Positions 34,734 through 46,485 of a stretch of 64,000 bases of DNA are shown here, one piece after another (position 1 is the first letter of the stretch; the number at the start of each line of letters is the position of its first letter). Source of the DNA: Antedon bifida. Lineage: Eukaryota; Echinodermata; Crinoidea; Comatulida; Antedonidae. The notes under the pieces were generated by a model. That model saw nothing but the letters and a program-made list of their open reading frames with translations. It searched no databases and had not been told where the DNA came from. The translations under genes and the position numbers were made by a program. The stretch spans positions 15,500,001-15,564,000 of the forward strand of contig OY727102.1 of NCBI GenBank assembly GCA_963402885.1, given 5' to 3'.

Positions 34734-37700
34734 TTCTGATATTTTGGTAGAAACATGGCGAATTATATGCAGCCGAAACTCGTACAGTACAATGTCTAGA
34801 GACTGGTGGGCTGTTTCGTACCGGTACCAAGCAACCAGAAAAATGTCAACATTTAGAAGTCGGTGCCAAACAGTTAGCTTGCCGAAAAGAGTTGACATAA
34901 TGTATACTGATAGTGGAAGAAAGGATATAGTCAGGAGACAAGAAACTGCAAATGCCCACAGGTCGTTGTCCCTAGACATAGTACCGTACAGATTTTATAG
35001 GAATCATAATTTAATGCAACACACCTAGTGTTTTAAAGAAAGTAAGCTAAGTCGGGTTTATACAGTGTTGATAATTAAAGACATTCAGGACATTTTCGAA
35101 AGGAGAGTTCATTTTATAGTGTTCGTAAATAATATGTATGGAGGAAAATATATCAGTGTAATATTTTAAACTAATTGGCAATATAACACTTATAAAGAGA
35201 TGTGATAAGACGAGTTCAGAGTAGTTTGATATAAGATTAGGAACGATTGGACAAATATATAGATTGTTATGATTCTTTAAAACAACGGTTATTGTAGATT
35301 TCTTATAAAATAAAAAAAAAGGTTTCTAGAGAGTATCTCAAGTTGTATATTGGTTCCTGACGTACTCCTACCAAAGCAAGTACAAATCCTAACATAAGCA
35401 ACATTTTTAATAATCTCCTACTATATTGGGGAAACACGACCACGCTAGTCTATCGACTGGAAAGCTGAAACACTCACCAACAGCTGGCTGAAAAAAAGCG
35501 TTGACTAAAAAATAAAAGCCCTTGAAAAGGCTATAGTGTCAGGAGAGGTGACATCAACTTTATGATGTTTATTGACGCTACACATGATACGGACATTCAT
35601 GCAACAGCGATCTTATTAATTGGCAGAGTAACATTTATCTTTTTGTAAAAGAAATATATAAATAAAATGTTTCAAATTAATCGTTTAAGACGTTATATTG
35701 ATCCAGGAAAAAAATATAAATTAATTGGATTACCATTGCTTCACTGTAGTTAATATATTTATTGCAAAGTGTAGAAGGAAATGATATTTATTTTTTGAAG
35801 GGATATGATACAATAAATTAAGGACGGTAATGATTGCATCAGTAATTGATAATTTGTAAGCAATATATGTATAACAGTATCAATAAAACATGTATCAACA
35901 ATATATAAATAAACAATAAACTAAATTCATGATAGTGGCTTCTCTAACTTTGTTCATAACATGTTTAACACATGACAAAATGACATGGAATATTAACCAT
36001 ACAAATACAGAAAAAAGGGAAGAATAAATTGTTAAGCAGCTGTAGGCGACTGTATCTATATATAAATTTGCTTAATTCTGAAATAGGTAGACACAGTTCA
36101 AAAGCTTTTGTACGGATCTCTTCCTTGGATGCCTACCTGTCTGTCATGTCTCACATGTTCCACGAACGTAGATTTGGTATTAATGTTCACCATTACTATA
36201 TTTTTCCATATTTCTCTCTTAGGAAAATATTATGAAGTATTTTTTGAAACGAAATTTCTGATTTCATCGGTAGAATTGATTTCAGGATTGATGTAATCAC
36301 TTTGAAACTTCCGGGTTTCCGCTGCACCCAACGTTTGCCGTTGGCGGCGACATTCAGATTTTGTTGGGGTTTTTTTTTGTCAGAGGCCACGAGTGAAGTT
36401 ATTGAAATGAAATTAAACTGCAAAATAATAACGATCAAGTCAAATAATATATTAATATCAACAATCGGGTAAAAATTACGTAAGGCCTATGTTGAAATCA
36501 GGAAACCACGAACCCCCAAATGGTAGCCGAGTTGTTGAGTTCTGGGCAGGTTTGTAACAGCGCGCTATCTGTGTACCTGGATGCTTTAGTCCATGTTGCA
36601 AGCCGTTTCAAACGTATAATCGTTTATAAACCAGAAAGTCCTTCTGTGAGGTTTTTACATTTAGGCCTAACATTCCGAGATCCATCGTCTACACTTATTA
36701 CTAGAGGGTGAGCAATCGAAGCGAGCTCATCCTCTAGTTGCAGTAATGAATAACGTATTGCACTATGCTATTAGAGGGCGGTATAGATCTAGTTCTTTTT
36801 ATCGATACTTGACTGTCAATTTTTATCAATTCTGTGATTGAGTTGAGATTAGTATAATTATAATCGTTTGCTAAGTCCAGTAAAAATCATTAGAAGAAAT
36901 ATAAAAAAAAGTTACTGTTGAAGTTATTATGTACAGTATATCAATTTTACGTTTTAAAGTACAAACTATTGTGATAATGTTAATCTCTAAACTGTTTGAT
37001 TTTGTAAATAAAAACAATTGTCTTTACTCTTAAACCATGGACCTATTACAATGTATAGGTCCATGTTTAATATCATATATTTAATGATCAATATAAAACA
37101 CAGATATGTAATGCATTGGATCCACGGTGTCTCGGCATTGATTAATTTTGGCTACATGGCCTCTGATATAGTCTGTTAAAGATTAGACTCACGTACAACT
37201 ATCATTTATATTATCAATTATATTATCAATAATACATGATAGTGCCCCATTCGGTTGTGTAATGTATTCTGTGTGTGCTCCACATTTCATCAACTTAGTA
37301 TAAGGACTTTAGTGAATGTACCGTAATGTAGGGAAGAAGTGGTCGATATTTTTTATCGCCACCGAAAGTGTGTATGTTTAGAATCGATCGACATTCGTTC
37401 ATAATGGTAATAACATTATTATTAATGTCATTCTGAATGAAATCTGGTTCAATCACAACAGGGTCGACGGTTGTTTAGAGTGTGTCAGTATGTGCCATAC
37501 GACTTATTACCTGAATTTAATGGAGGTAATAAACGAGGATGTCCCCCAGTGGAACTGTTCAGTAATGCCTAATGCCTCGATGTACTAAAACTAGATCAAA
37601 TTTCAACGTGAAAAAATGTGTGTAAAGTTAAATGAGCACGCTTACTTTCGTGCCTGATTTACCACTTATAATTTATTTATTTTGAAAGTTTTTCAGAATT

Positions 37701-37991
37701 TGATATCATTAACAGTGTGCGTGTTTCCTTGTCAATTTCTTACCACGTAGCGTTCAATAGTTTATATAACACCTAAATAGATTCATGTCAATTGATTTGA
37801 TGATCGTGGGTCACATGGAGTTTGATAGACTGTATACTGATAAACGATCGTGTGATAGTACTGTTTTTATATTTTATTTGTACGAAAAAAATCTTCTCGC
37901 GTACGAAAAACATAAATTCGCGTGTAATCTAACAGCACCGCCTGTTGTTTTGCACCGAACAAGTAAAATCGGTAATGTATGTCTGTATGTT
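34734..37991. other. Receptor 3' flank and intergenic sequence
   Basis: It probably starts with the receptor 3' UTR; AATAAA-type signals occur near 35508 and 35661. An inverted repeat (CTAGAGGGTGAGC opposite GAGCTCATCCTCTAG) lies at 36700-36736. The overlapping frames at 34728-35028 on both strands have no domain. No other feature is supported. Confidence 0.4.
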
Positions 37992-38263
37992 GTGTTTCCG
38001 CAGCCAAAACAAAATTATCGGTTAATGTTTTAACCAATAAAGTGCGCATGATCACAGTTATTACGAAAACAACCAGATGCCCAATCACGACTCAACAATG
38101 TGTCCTTCAGGTCAAAGGTTAAAAATTATCGCATATTTTTGATAATTATCCGATTTGAATGAGATAAATTATCGGTTAAATTTTCGAGTGGAATCAGTTA
38201 AACCCCGTCTCTACATGCAATTTATCGGTTAATTATCGGTTAGTTTTTGGCTTGCGGAAACAC
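37992..38263. mobile_element. MITE with GTGTTTCCGCAGCC termini
   Basis: The left end GTGTTTCCGCAGCCAAAAC pairs with the right end, whose inverse is GTGTTTCCGCAAGCCAAAAA, differing by a one-base indel. Just inside both ends is an AATTATCGGTTAA-type block, and ATTATCGGTTA recurs several times in the interior. It is 272 bp and non-coding. Confidence 0.75.
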
Positions 38264-38282
38264 GGTCTTAATTTTACAAGCC

Positions 38283-38415
38283 AATTCTTTGGCTGAATGG
38301 TATAATATTCAGCTTCATCGACTTTAATGTTATAGATGTTTGTATTTAATAGTTGAGACAGATTATTTAGAAGGTTATTCAGTAATATTTAGGAAATATC
38401 AGATTTCTTTAAATG
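38283..38415 (+). mobile_element. SINE-like element, diverged relative of 26505
   Basis: The head TTGGCTGAATGGTATAATAT fits an A box. The B box is not clear. The body shares GATTATTTAGAAGG and ATATTTAGGAAAT in the same order and spacing as the copy at 26505, and ends in an A-rich run near 38418. Confidence 0.5.
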
Positions 38416-38419
38416 TAAA

Positions 38420-40003
38420 AAAAAAGTGTTTAAGAAAAAAGTTTCCGACCGAATCATTAAAACACTGCTGCTACTAAACAGGTTAAATCAGTGACTAAAA
38501 CATCGGTGCTAAAATAAATCACTAAACAGGTTAATGGCTTAACATCCACAAATCGTTCAGATAAAATCACATAATAGTGATAAAAACCAAACATGCGACT
38601 TTAATCACATCTACTAGGCATATACTATTAATTCTTGTATAAATGAGGTAACGTAGGCCTAATGCGTTTTGGATATTATAGTTTAGATTTCTTTTTAGAA
38701 CCGTACTCGAAGTTGACGAGCGCCACCTACAACAAAGAAATGGAAACTAGAAAAAAAAATCGTGTAGACTCGGTGTATTACAAACCTGCAAGAGTCATAA
38801 CTTACGCCTTATTAGGAAACATCAGTGTTATACTAACAAGTGTGTTGTTAAGAAATACTGAGACACTTATTATTATTACTAAACAATTTTTTGCCGCATA
38901 ACGGTCTTAAACCATTATGTAATATTTGTTATTGCAAACTATTGAACACTTCCATGGTATGATTACTGCCATTACATGCATCGAAAACCTTGCAATAATA
39001 AAATGTGTTCAGTAACAAAATCGATTTTATCTTTATCATAAAACAACCACCCAGTAGTTACCATAGCAATGAAACCAAAATATTAGATCTAATACTTGAT
39101 CGCCTAAGCAATTATGCAAGTTTTAGAGTGAATAATTCACATTATGAAGTTTTATAGATCGGTTGGTTATTGTTGAAAAAGTAGTAATCGGTCGATTATC
39201 GTAATAAGACTGTTGTACAATTAAACCTGCATACACTTCATATTGTAAAACATTACAGAAAAGCGATTGAAATTGTTTCTAGAAAACAAATATAGTTTTT
39301 CAACTTAACTATTTTTAAATTCAAGCTGGTGATTCTTCGATGTTGGTGGTAATGACGAAATTTGAGTTGATAATGATGTAGGGACTTTTAAATTGAGTGA
39401 ACGTGCACACGACGGTCACGTCCACATGGGTCGTAGTCGACTGTTACACGTCGACAGTATGTGAACATTAGATTAAGTGGACATTTACGTTGACGTGCAA
39501 GTGAACGTATGATATAATGACCTTTGGATCTGACTTTGTAATCTCTATATGTAGCGCTCGTCCATGGTGCTATTCCATCGGTGAAATGACACGGGCTTAG
39601 GTCATACTAAGTGTGTGGCTTATGCCTAGCCTAGATCCTTAATTTTCTGAACGAAGGCTGGTGTCCAAGTGATAAGCCTAGGCCATTAAAAGCTTTATTT
39701 CAATCTCTATACAAATTAATAATTCACAATGTTAAAATATAATTTGACTAAAATTCACTTTAAATTCTCAGAAAATCATCGCAAAACATTGTCGGCCATG
39801 ATTTTAGTAAACATTATCAGTGTTATGACGTCATACGTCCACTAGTACTCATGTCAGAGAACGAACGTCAAAATGCCACTGAGCAAGTGCTAGCATTTGC
39901 CCAGTCGACGTACCAGTCACCTAGCGCATGCGCATATCATAAGAAATGACGTAATATAGAAAATCTGAAAGTCTCATATTGGCTATAGACTTTAGATAAT
40001 AGG
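38420..40003. other. Non-coding stretch
   Basis: No supportable gene. The small open frame at 38662-38901 has no domain. CpG-containing patches near 39400-39500 and 39830-39960 have no visible second copy. Confidence 0.35.
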
Positions 40004-40160
40004 GAGCTTTCGATTTGCGACGATCAAGGACAGACGACCAACCTAGGTCAGGTCAATCAATGGTGTCGGTGGGGAGGACACGCGTTCCATCCGCATGCGC
40101 ACAATGAGCTACGGTAACATGACGTAGTTTGGTTGTCGGTCGTCGCAAAGTCGTTAAAAT
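40004..40160. mobile_element. Probable MITE with degenerate inverted ends
   Basis: The left arm TTTGCGACGATCAAGGACAG and GACGACCAAC opposes the right arm GTTGTCGGTCGTCGCAAAG. The interior has CGCATGCGCACAATGAGC and ATGACGTAGTTTGG. A diverged sequence at about 44757-44895 has AGGAGCTTTGAATT, TGTGCGCATGC and GATGACGTAGTTTTGG in the same order, which suggests a family. Confidence 0.5.
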
Positions 40161-43100
40161 TAACAAACAGCTTCTGATAATGGGTTGTATTTTAGCAAAA
40201 GATTAAAGCTGTGTCCACACACAAACACCAGGGTTATTCACACACACACACACACGAAATGGAAGGCCACGACGTCAATGACGTCGTAATGTACTGTTAT
40301 AGAACGAAGTTACTAATACCTAATATTACATAATTATTGAATAGGTAGATGTTCGTGTAATCGGTTAACTCTCGTATTCCTGATTCGTATTGTTAAATCT
40401 CCGATACCTTGCTCCGATAGAACTATACGCTATACCAAGTAAGAGAGCAGTTTCACTCTTCGCTGGATGGTTATACATCCGATATAACCTTCGAAAGTTC
40501 CGAGTTTGACACATAATACATTAAACAGATTTAAGTTTGTATTTAATTTCGTTACTCTCTTGATGTAAAACAGCAAAAATTACTCTATTGAGAGTGTAGT
40601 CACTCTTTTTGATGAATGCGCTTAAGGACCACTCTTAAAGGAGTAAAAGTCACTATGTTAACCATTTTCTTTACTTCCATAATGAACTAATTCAAGCGAT
40701 TACATCATTTCAAACAATTTAACCACACTTGTGAAAACTTGCACGTTTAGAGTGAAAAAGTTTTACATCGAGTGGCATTTCGTTTATAACGATAGTGGAT
40801 AGTGTATATTAAAAACTGTTACAGAATACTGTACATCGCGTGGTTTGTAACAGCCTTGGGGTACAAATTCTTGTAGTATATGTGAGTATATTAAAATATA
40901 AATGTATGATATATATTACTTTTCATGATAATGCAACGGTAATTTATATTTTACAAAGGTTAACAAAATGATCATTCAAAATGTATGCACACAAGTACAT
41001 TTACAACCTTACGAGCAGTTCAAGGAAATAAGATAAATTTCATCAGTGAAATATTAAAATTCAATACAAATATCATTATCATAATCTTCTCAATTACATT
41101 AATATCGATCGGTATTCATACGTCGATAACATCAACTATGTTTCTAGACACTGTAAAAACACAGTCGAGATATTAAATATAACATTATTTGATAATCGGA
41201 ATTTAAATAAGTATTTAGCATAACTTATAACGAGAGTATAATGTTTGTGCCTGACATAGCTTCAGTACACTATCGTGTACTGATGATCCCGTGCGGCATG
41301 TTTATTATATTATTCTCCTGTCGATATTTCTGGAATTTCAAACAAGATACAATATTCGCAGTGCGCATGCGCCATGCAGTGCCTAATGTCAGGTAACTAG
41401 ATTATATCTCAGTAGTAGATGCGAGATGGATGTCCACTGATCGAATAATAGTAAATTATCTGTATAGGCCAATGCAGTAAACGGTAAGTTTATTATTATT
41501 AATTTAAATAAATGTAGATTATTAAATGTTGTTTGGCCAATTTTTTTTCTCTAGTAAACATCATATAATATTATATAATAATATATTATAATCATTAGAT
41601 GCGTAATAGATACACTCTATGTACCGTTATTGGTACCGCCATCATACCGTTTTATGTTTGCTCTGTGTATCACAATATCAGTATGGCGCTGATTAAACAG
41701 TGGGCTTAAATTAAATAGGTTATAGGCCAATTAGAAAGTAAATTGTATTAGGCGTAAAACCTGTTTCGCAATTCAAATATTATGTCAATTAATTATCTTT
41801 AAAATAGTTTACATACAATACGAATGGGGTTCAGTAACTCCAATGGGTGTAGAAAAAGTACAGTTACAAATTAAAATGTTGATTGCAATAAGGTAGGTTT
41901 CCCGATTGGCAAAAGATGTGATTTTTTTTTTAGATCAGATTTACTTTACTTTACTACATCAACGTTGTACATGGCTATTTAACATTATCAACTTGATGGC
42001 TTTTAGCAAACCTTTTGGTACGTGCTGATATAGAAATACGTATGTATGTACAATATAACATTTTTAGAGATAACGAGGGAAGAGTAGGGTCAGTTACATT
42101 GTGGACAAGTTGAATACAGTAAAGGGGTTTTATAGGAAATAAAGAAATTATGAAACATTTTTTAGAACATACTGGCAACCACTTAAGATAGGCTGTGTTT
42201 CAACGTGATCGAGAAAGGTATTCATACTTATCCAAATTTATCCTTTTTTTTAATTATAATATTACCGCCATATATTTAACGTGGAGCGGTTTTAGAATAT
42301 CACTCTTTCTATTATAGAATCATACAATATTGAATATTTTAATATTGTAATCTATATGATAATCTATCCATAAACTATCACTAGGGAAAACACAACCTTT
42401 GATTGATTTTCCAAATTTATCATTAATGTCGACATGAACGAGTTTTGTAAATTGGGGGTGTAATGGTTTAATTGAGTTATTTAACGGCCATGGGGGAGAT
42501 GATGAATTCAAGTATAGGAGTAATAGCTAGCCTAATAATATAGATGAAAGATAAAGTTATGGTTGTAATTACGTGATGTACCGCTCCTGTTTTAAACTAC
42601 GTTTTTATTTTGGTCATTTAAGGTTACTATTGCTGAAAATACGTTGACAGAATTTTCCATCGGTTAGTTCCGTTTATTAGAAATTGTAGCATTCAAATGT
42701 TCACATGTCACGCTTATCAGATCCTTTTCGCTATTAGGGCAGATATTTTATATTGACTTAAATAGCATGCTTTCCCAAGCAGCTGTCATAGTTGTATTCG
42801 GCGGGCTTCAAGATACTTTGGGAAACTAGGCGAGTCAATGTATTTTACCCTAGAGAGTTGCATCAAAAATGTAAGTCAGTCATAAAACCGAAAGCATCTC
42901 TGAATGTGATAAATACTGTACCACTAAAACATCTCGGACCTAATCCCTTTCGAGACCAAAACCCGAGACATTAAAGCACAGCGGAGAGACTATTACAGTT
43001 ACAGTTATTCTGCGAGTTATCATTAATATACTATAAATACTACTATATATAGGTTTAAAAATAGAAATAATAAGACTGTCTAATAAGATGATTGAATTAA

Positions 43101-43752
43101 ACATGCATAGTTACTCGTGGTGAGAGGATTTAGTGTCAATAACAATGCAATACCCTCGGGTTAATTATAACACGAAAACATAACAATCATTCATTCATTC
43201 GTGTTTAACAACGAAAAATGAAGCTTCTTAACATGTTTCTACTTTATTTGACATTGATGACGCTGTGTTTTTCCAAGTTTTCAAAGGCTTAGGCCTACTA
43301 CACATACTTCCTTAAACTAACTGCAACATAGAATTAAACCCGTGTATTTAAGAAACATCTAACTAAATAACATAAGACAACAACGTATTTGTTGCTGATT
43401 TATGTTGATTGATTCCAATAGCGTTTAAAGCTATACGGGATTATTGAAAAACTAATAATAGTCATTTTCGCTGACAGATTAAGCTTTCTTAGAATAATTC
43501 AATGACTTTCAATCTTGTTTTTTTTCATGGTTCATTTATCATCTTTTTTCATCATCGTTATAAATTGTATAGGCATACTGCAGTATGAATTTAAATGCAG
43601 TATAGGCGTTATTATTTACTCAATTTTCAGTACGATAAGAAATTGTATTTTTATTTTGATTCTTCTCATTTACAATGACCCATGTAACTCTGTTTCATTA
43701 CAGAAGATGACCAGCATACGTTAGTAGTTTATGTATACGGCTGCTGTTTGTG
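40161..43752. other. Non-coding stretch upstream of membrane-protein gene A
   Basis: A short CA microsatellite lies at 40240-40255. No exon is supported. The frames at 40985, 41975, 42320, 42792 and 43515 lack domains and splice logic. The last about 50-100 bases before 43753 are presumably the 5' UTR of gene A, but no promoter element was identified. Confidence 0.35.
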
Positions 43753-43828
43753 ATGGGTTACAACGTTGTATACATCCTGTATGTTGCCGTTACTTCCTTA
43801 GGGCTATTAGCAAGTGCAGTTTACAGCG
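43753..43828 (+). CDS. Small type I membrane protein, gene A, exon 1 (signal peptide)
   Basis: The ATG in GTGATGGG starts a 25-residue signal peptide, MGYNVVYILYVAVTSLGLLA then SAVYS. A hydrophobic core runs from about residue 5 to 20, with small residues (ASA) at a likely cleavage site. The exon ends in phase 1 at G before GTAAGT. It joins in frame to 44425-44499 and then to 45972-46441, giving 206 residues: signal peptide, ectodomain of about 30 residues, one transmembrane segment, and a cytoplasmic tail of about 130 residues. The same three-exon, all-phase-1 plan recurs in gene B 8 kb downstream, so the two look like tandem paralogues. No family recognised. Extra phase-1 ectodomain exons in the introns may have been missed. 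Confidence 0.68.
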
Positions 43829-44424
43829 GTAAGTAGCTCTGAATGTGAAGAAACAAAAATCAACATAAAAACAGCATTTCTATTATATTTTGAAACACTA
43901 AATGTTCCATTCAATGAAGCAGAGTTGAATAGAACAATTAATTGTTCAACTTAAAGGAAGTAACTCTCTGGTACGGGTTATGGGGGCGGAACGTTTTCGG
44001 TGACGAGTTATTCATGCATATCGTGCCGCACAACTATATCAATGTTTTTACGTAGACGCAGAACGTACTATATTCGGTTCGGACCCTCATAATGTAGACA
44101 GGGACATGCTCATAGACACAGCTGGTGTACGCTATCATCCTAATTATAAAATGATTATGCATATTAATAATTAATATTAATAATTAATGAGCATGCATCT
44201 GACTTCGTTTCACGAATATACCTGGAAGAAAGGACCAGTATACACTTTTGTGTTCCTGTGTTTGAGTAGGAAGAATTCAAGATTCTAATTACAGTAATTA
44301 TAACTTTGGTACAGGTTGAAGCATGACCAAACGTATAACTGTTTTCGAAGAAAAAACATTATATTTTCTTTCAATGATAAATTCTCATGATAATGTCTAT
44401 GTTGATTATCTTTTCATTTTGAAG

Positions 44425-44499
44425 AATCCGAAGATGCATCAAATGAACGCCTCCAGAGACAGCGCAGACAGACAGGTGCTGGAGGAGCATACTCATCAA
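44425..44499 (+). CDS. Small type I membrane protein, gene A, exon 2 (short ectodomain)
   Basis: A 75-bp symmetric phase 1-1 exon. The acceptor TTTTCATTTTGAAG ends at 44424 and the donor is GTGAGA at 44500. The reading is ESEDASNERLQRQRRQTG then AGGAYSS. It is acidic then strongly basic, has no cysteine and no domain. The RQRRQ stretch could be a furin-type cleavage site (inference). Placement rests on phase agreement with both neighbouring exons and the equivalent exon in gene B. This is the least certain of the three exons. Confidence 0.58.
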
Positions 44500-45971
44500 G
44501 TGAGAAACATTTAGTTTTAATAATGTTACATTTTAAATTACCAAAAACAAAAAAATAATAAAATCGATTAGTGAGTAATGCACATAGATTTATTCAAATA
44601 CTGTAAGTTGGTATTCAGTTGTGTGGTGTGTAAAGTTAACATACATTAATTTAATTTTCGTTGTTTAAGTTGTTAAGTTTTTAATTATTATTTTGGATTA
44701 ATTTAAAACAAAACAACGTCGACTCACCCATGTAAGTGACATGACTATCACTATTAATAAGGAGCTTTGAATTTACAACAACCTACGGCATAGGACCTAC
44801 TGTATGACGTCATGTTAATCTATTGTGCGCATGCATTTGAGTTTGGTTTGGCAATTTTTAACATTAGTTTACGATGACGTAGTTTTGGTGACATAGTAGG
44901 CCTATATTCTAGTGATAAATACGATAGTGAAACTTGAGCAATCAGTGTGATATGATAATTATGCAAAGCCAATAATCTAATATTTCATCAGTAATTGTCG
45001 GTTATTGTGTAATTGAAGGCGACCGCCATAAGAATACAACGACAACAATAATAGGGAGGTTTCGAATTGTACGGAATAAAAAAACACCGTTAAAATCTAA
45101 TAAATAAGTAAAATAATATTTTCTAAATTATCATTATCATAATAATAGTTTACATATTTCGACTAATTCGACAATGTTTACTCTGAAATTGCATACATGA
45201 AAAGAGATGCAGTAAAGCAGTAGCATGTACTTAAATTAAATATAAACACAATTAAAAATTAAATAATTCCATAAAACAGTGTGATGATGATTTACGATAT
45301 CATTATTTAACTCATGCTATCGATGTGTAAGATAAACAACCGTGGTGACGCCTACGCTGAAAACGTGTTAATATATACGTTCCGTACTGAACTGTACGTG
45401 GAAGAAGTTTAAAGATGTATTGTCCCCCAAAAACATGAAAAATGATTAAGATTAATTAAATCAGACTTTGAATATGTAGTTTTAATAAAGTTAATCTCTT
45501 CCATAGAAAAAAAAATGAAAAAATAAATGGGTAAATTCAACCAAAAATCCATTGGCTGGCAGCCAATTTGACAATTTTTTTGCTTTCAAATACATTTTCT
45601 TCAGGTAAATACATACATACATTTTTCGATCCAATTTTTGGTCAAAGTGGATAACTATTATGTTACATTAAAATGGAATATTCAAAAAAATTGTTAAGAA
45701 TTATTTTTTCAGGGGGACAATACATCTTTAAGCATAACAGAATTTTAAATAAGTTCAATTCAAAAGTAAAACTATACCAGTTTAATTGTAATTAAGTTTT
45801 TTTTCTACGTTTATATTTCCAAAACAGATGGGTATAATTTATTTTTTGTTGGTCTTTTGTCTTAAGGTGATGTATTAAAGAAAAAAAAAGAAAAAGAAAA
45901 AAAAAAGAAAAAGAAAAGAAATTCAATACAGATTAATGTAACTACTATTTTTTATCTTTTCACTTTGATAG
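44500..45971 (+). other. Gene A second intron, with a MITE and a purine-rich run
   Basis: It contains a possible MITE relative at about 44757-44895, the element at 45409-45731, and an (AAAAG)n-like purine run at 45880-45925. Further ectodomain exons could hide here; none was convincing. Confidence 0.5.
45409..45731. mobile_element. MITE with 20-bp perfect terminal inverted repeats
   Basis: The left end is TTAAAGATGTATTGTCCCCC and the right end (45712-45731) is its exact inverse. It is 323 bp and non-coding. The right two thirds recur at 20291-20472. It lies within an intron of gene A. Confidence 0.85.
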
Positions 45972-46441
45972 GTGGAACTTTTGCTTGGTGGAAAATTGTT
46001 CTTGTTGTTATTGGTGGACTTGCTGGAATGGAAATACTCTACTGCTGCTGCAAGAACTATTTACGAAAGCAAGGTAATGAAGACAACGAGAAAAGTAAAG
46101 TTCAGAAAGTTAAAGACAATCGCACTGAAAGTTCAGTAACTATTAACGAACAGTCTGCAAACCATTTGCGCAAAAATAATAGTTTCGTTGAGGCAATGAA
46201 ATTGCAGGGATATTCAACACTACGTGATTATAACTCTCCTGGTTTCTATCCTCCTCCACCGATGTCCTCTGGAATTAAGCCTTCATATCCACAAAAGAAC
46301 ACTTTCTATGTAGAGCAACCAACGATAGGAAACGACAACAGGCCTATACATTTAACTCATCATTTGATGATGTCAGACACACAAAGCATGCAATGGGGAC
46401 ACACTATGCATCCGTTGTTAGGAGCATCAACATTTGTTTGA
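45972..46441 (+). CDS. Small type I membrane protein, gene A, exon 3 (transmembrane and cytoplasmic)
   Basis: The acceptor CACTTTGATAG ends at 45971; phase 1. The reading starts SGTFAWWKIVLVVIGG and continues LAGMEILYCCCKNYLRK. This is one transmembrane helix with a WW pair at its outer face, a CCC cluster near the inner face (possible palmitoylation) and a basic stop-transfer. The tail of about 125 residues holds YSTL in GYSTLRDY (a YxxL sorting or phosphotyrosine-like motif), FYPPPPMSSG (a proline-rich ligand type for SH3, WW or EVH1 domains), and several more tyrosines. The stop is TGA at 46439-46441. The WW-[KQ]-I-x-L-x-V-I-G-G start is shared with gene B. Function unknown; a signalling or adhesion role is only inferred from tail motifs. 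Confidence 0.8.
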
Positions 46442-46485
46442 TTCAAATATGTGAAAGAACGAGTATTACTACTTTTTTGAAATTA

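Noticed and set aside
36700-36736. Inverted repeat CTAGAGGGTGAGC / GAGCTCATCCTCTAG as a terminator
   Set aside because: Hairpin terminators are not used by this kind of genome, and the position has no gene end next to it; recorded only as a short inverted repeat.
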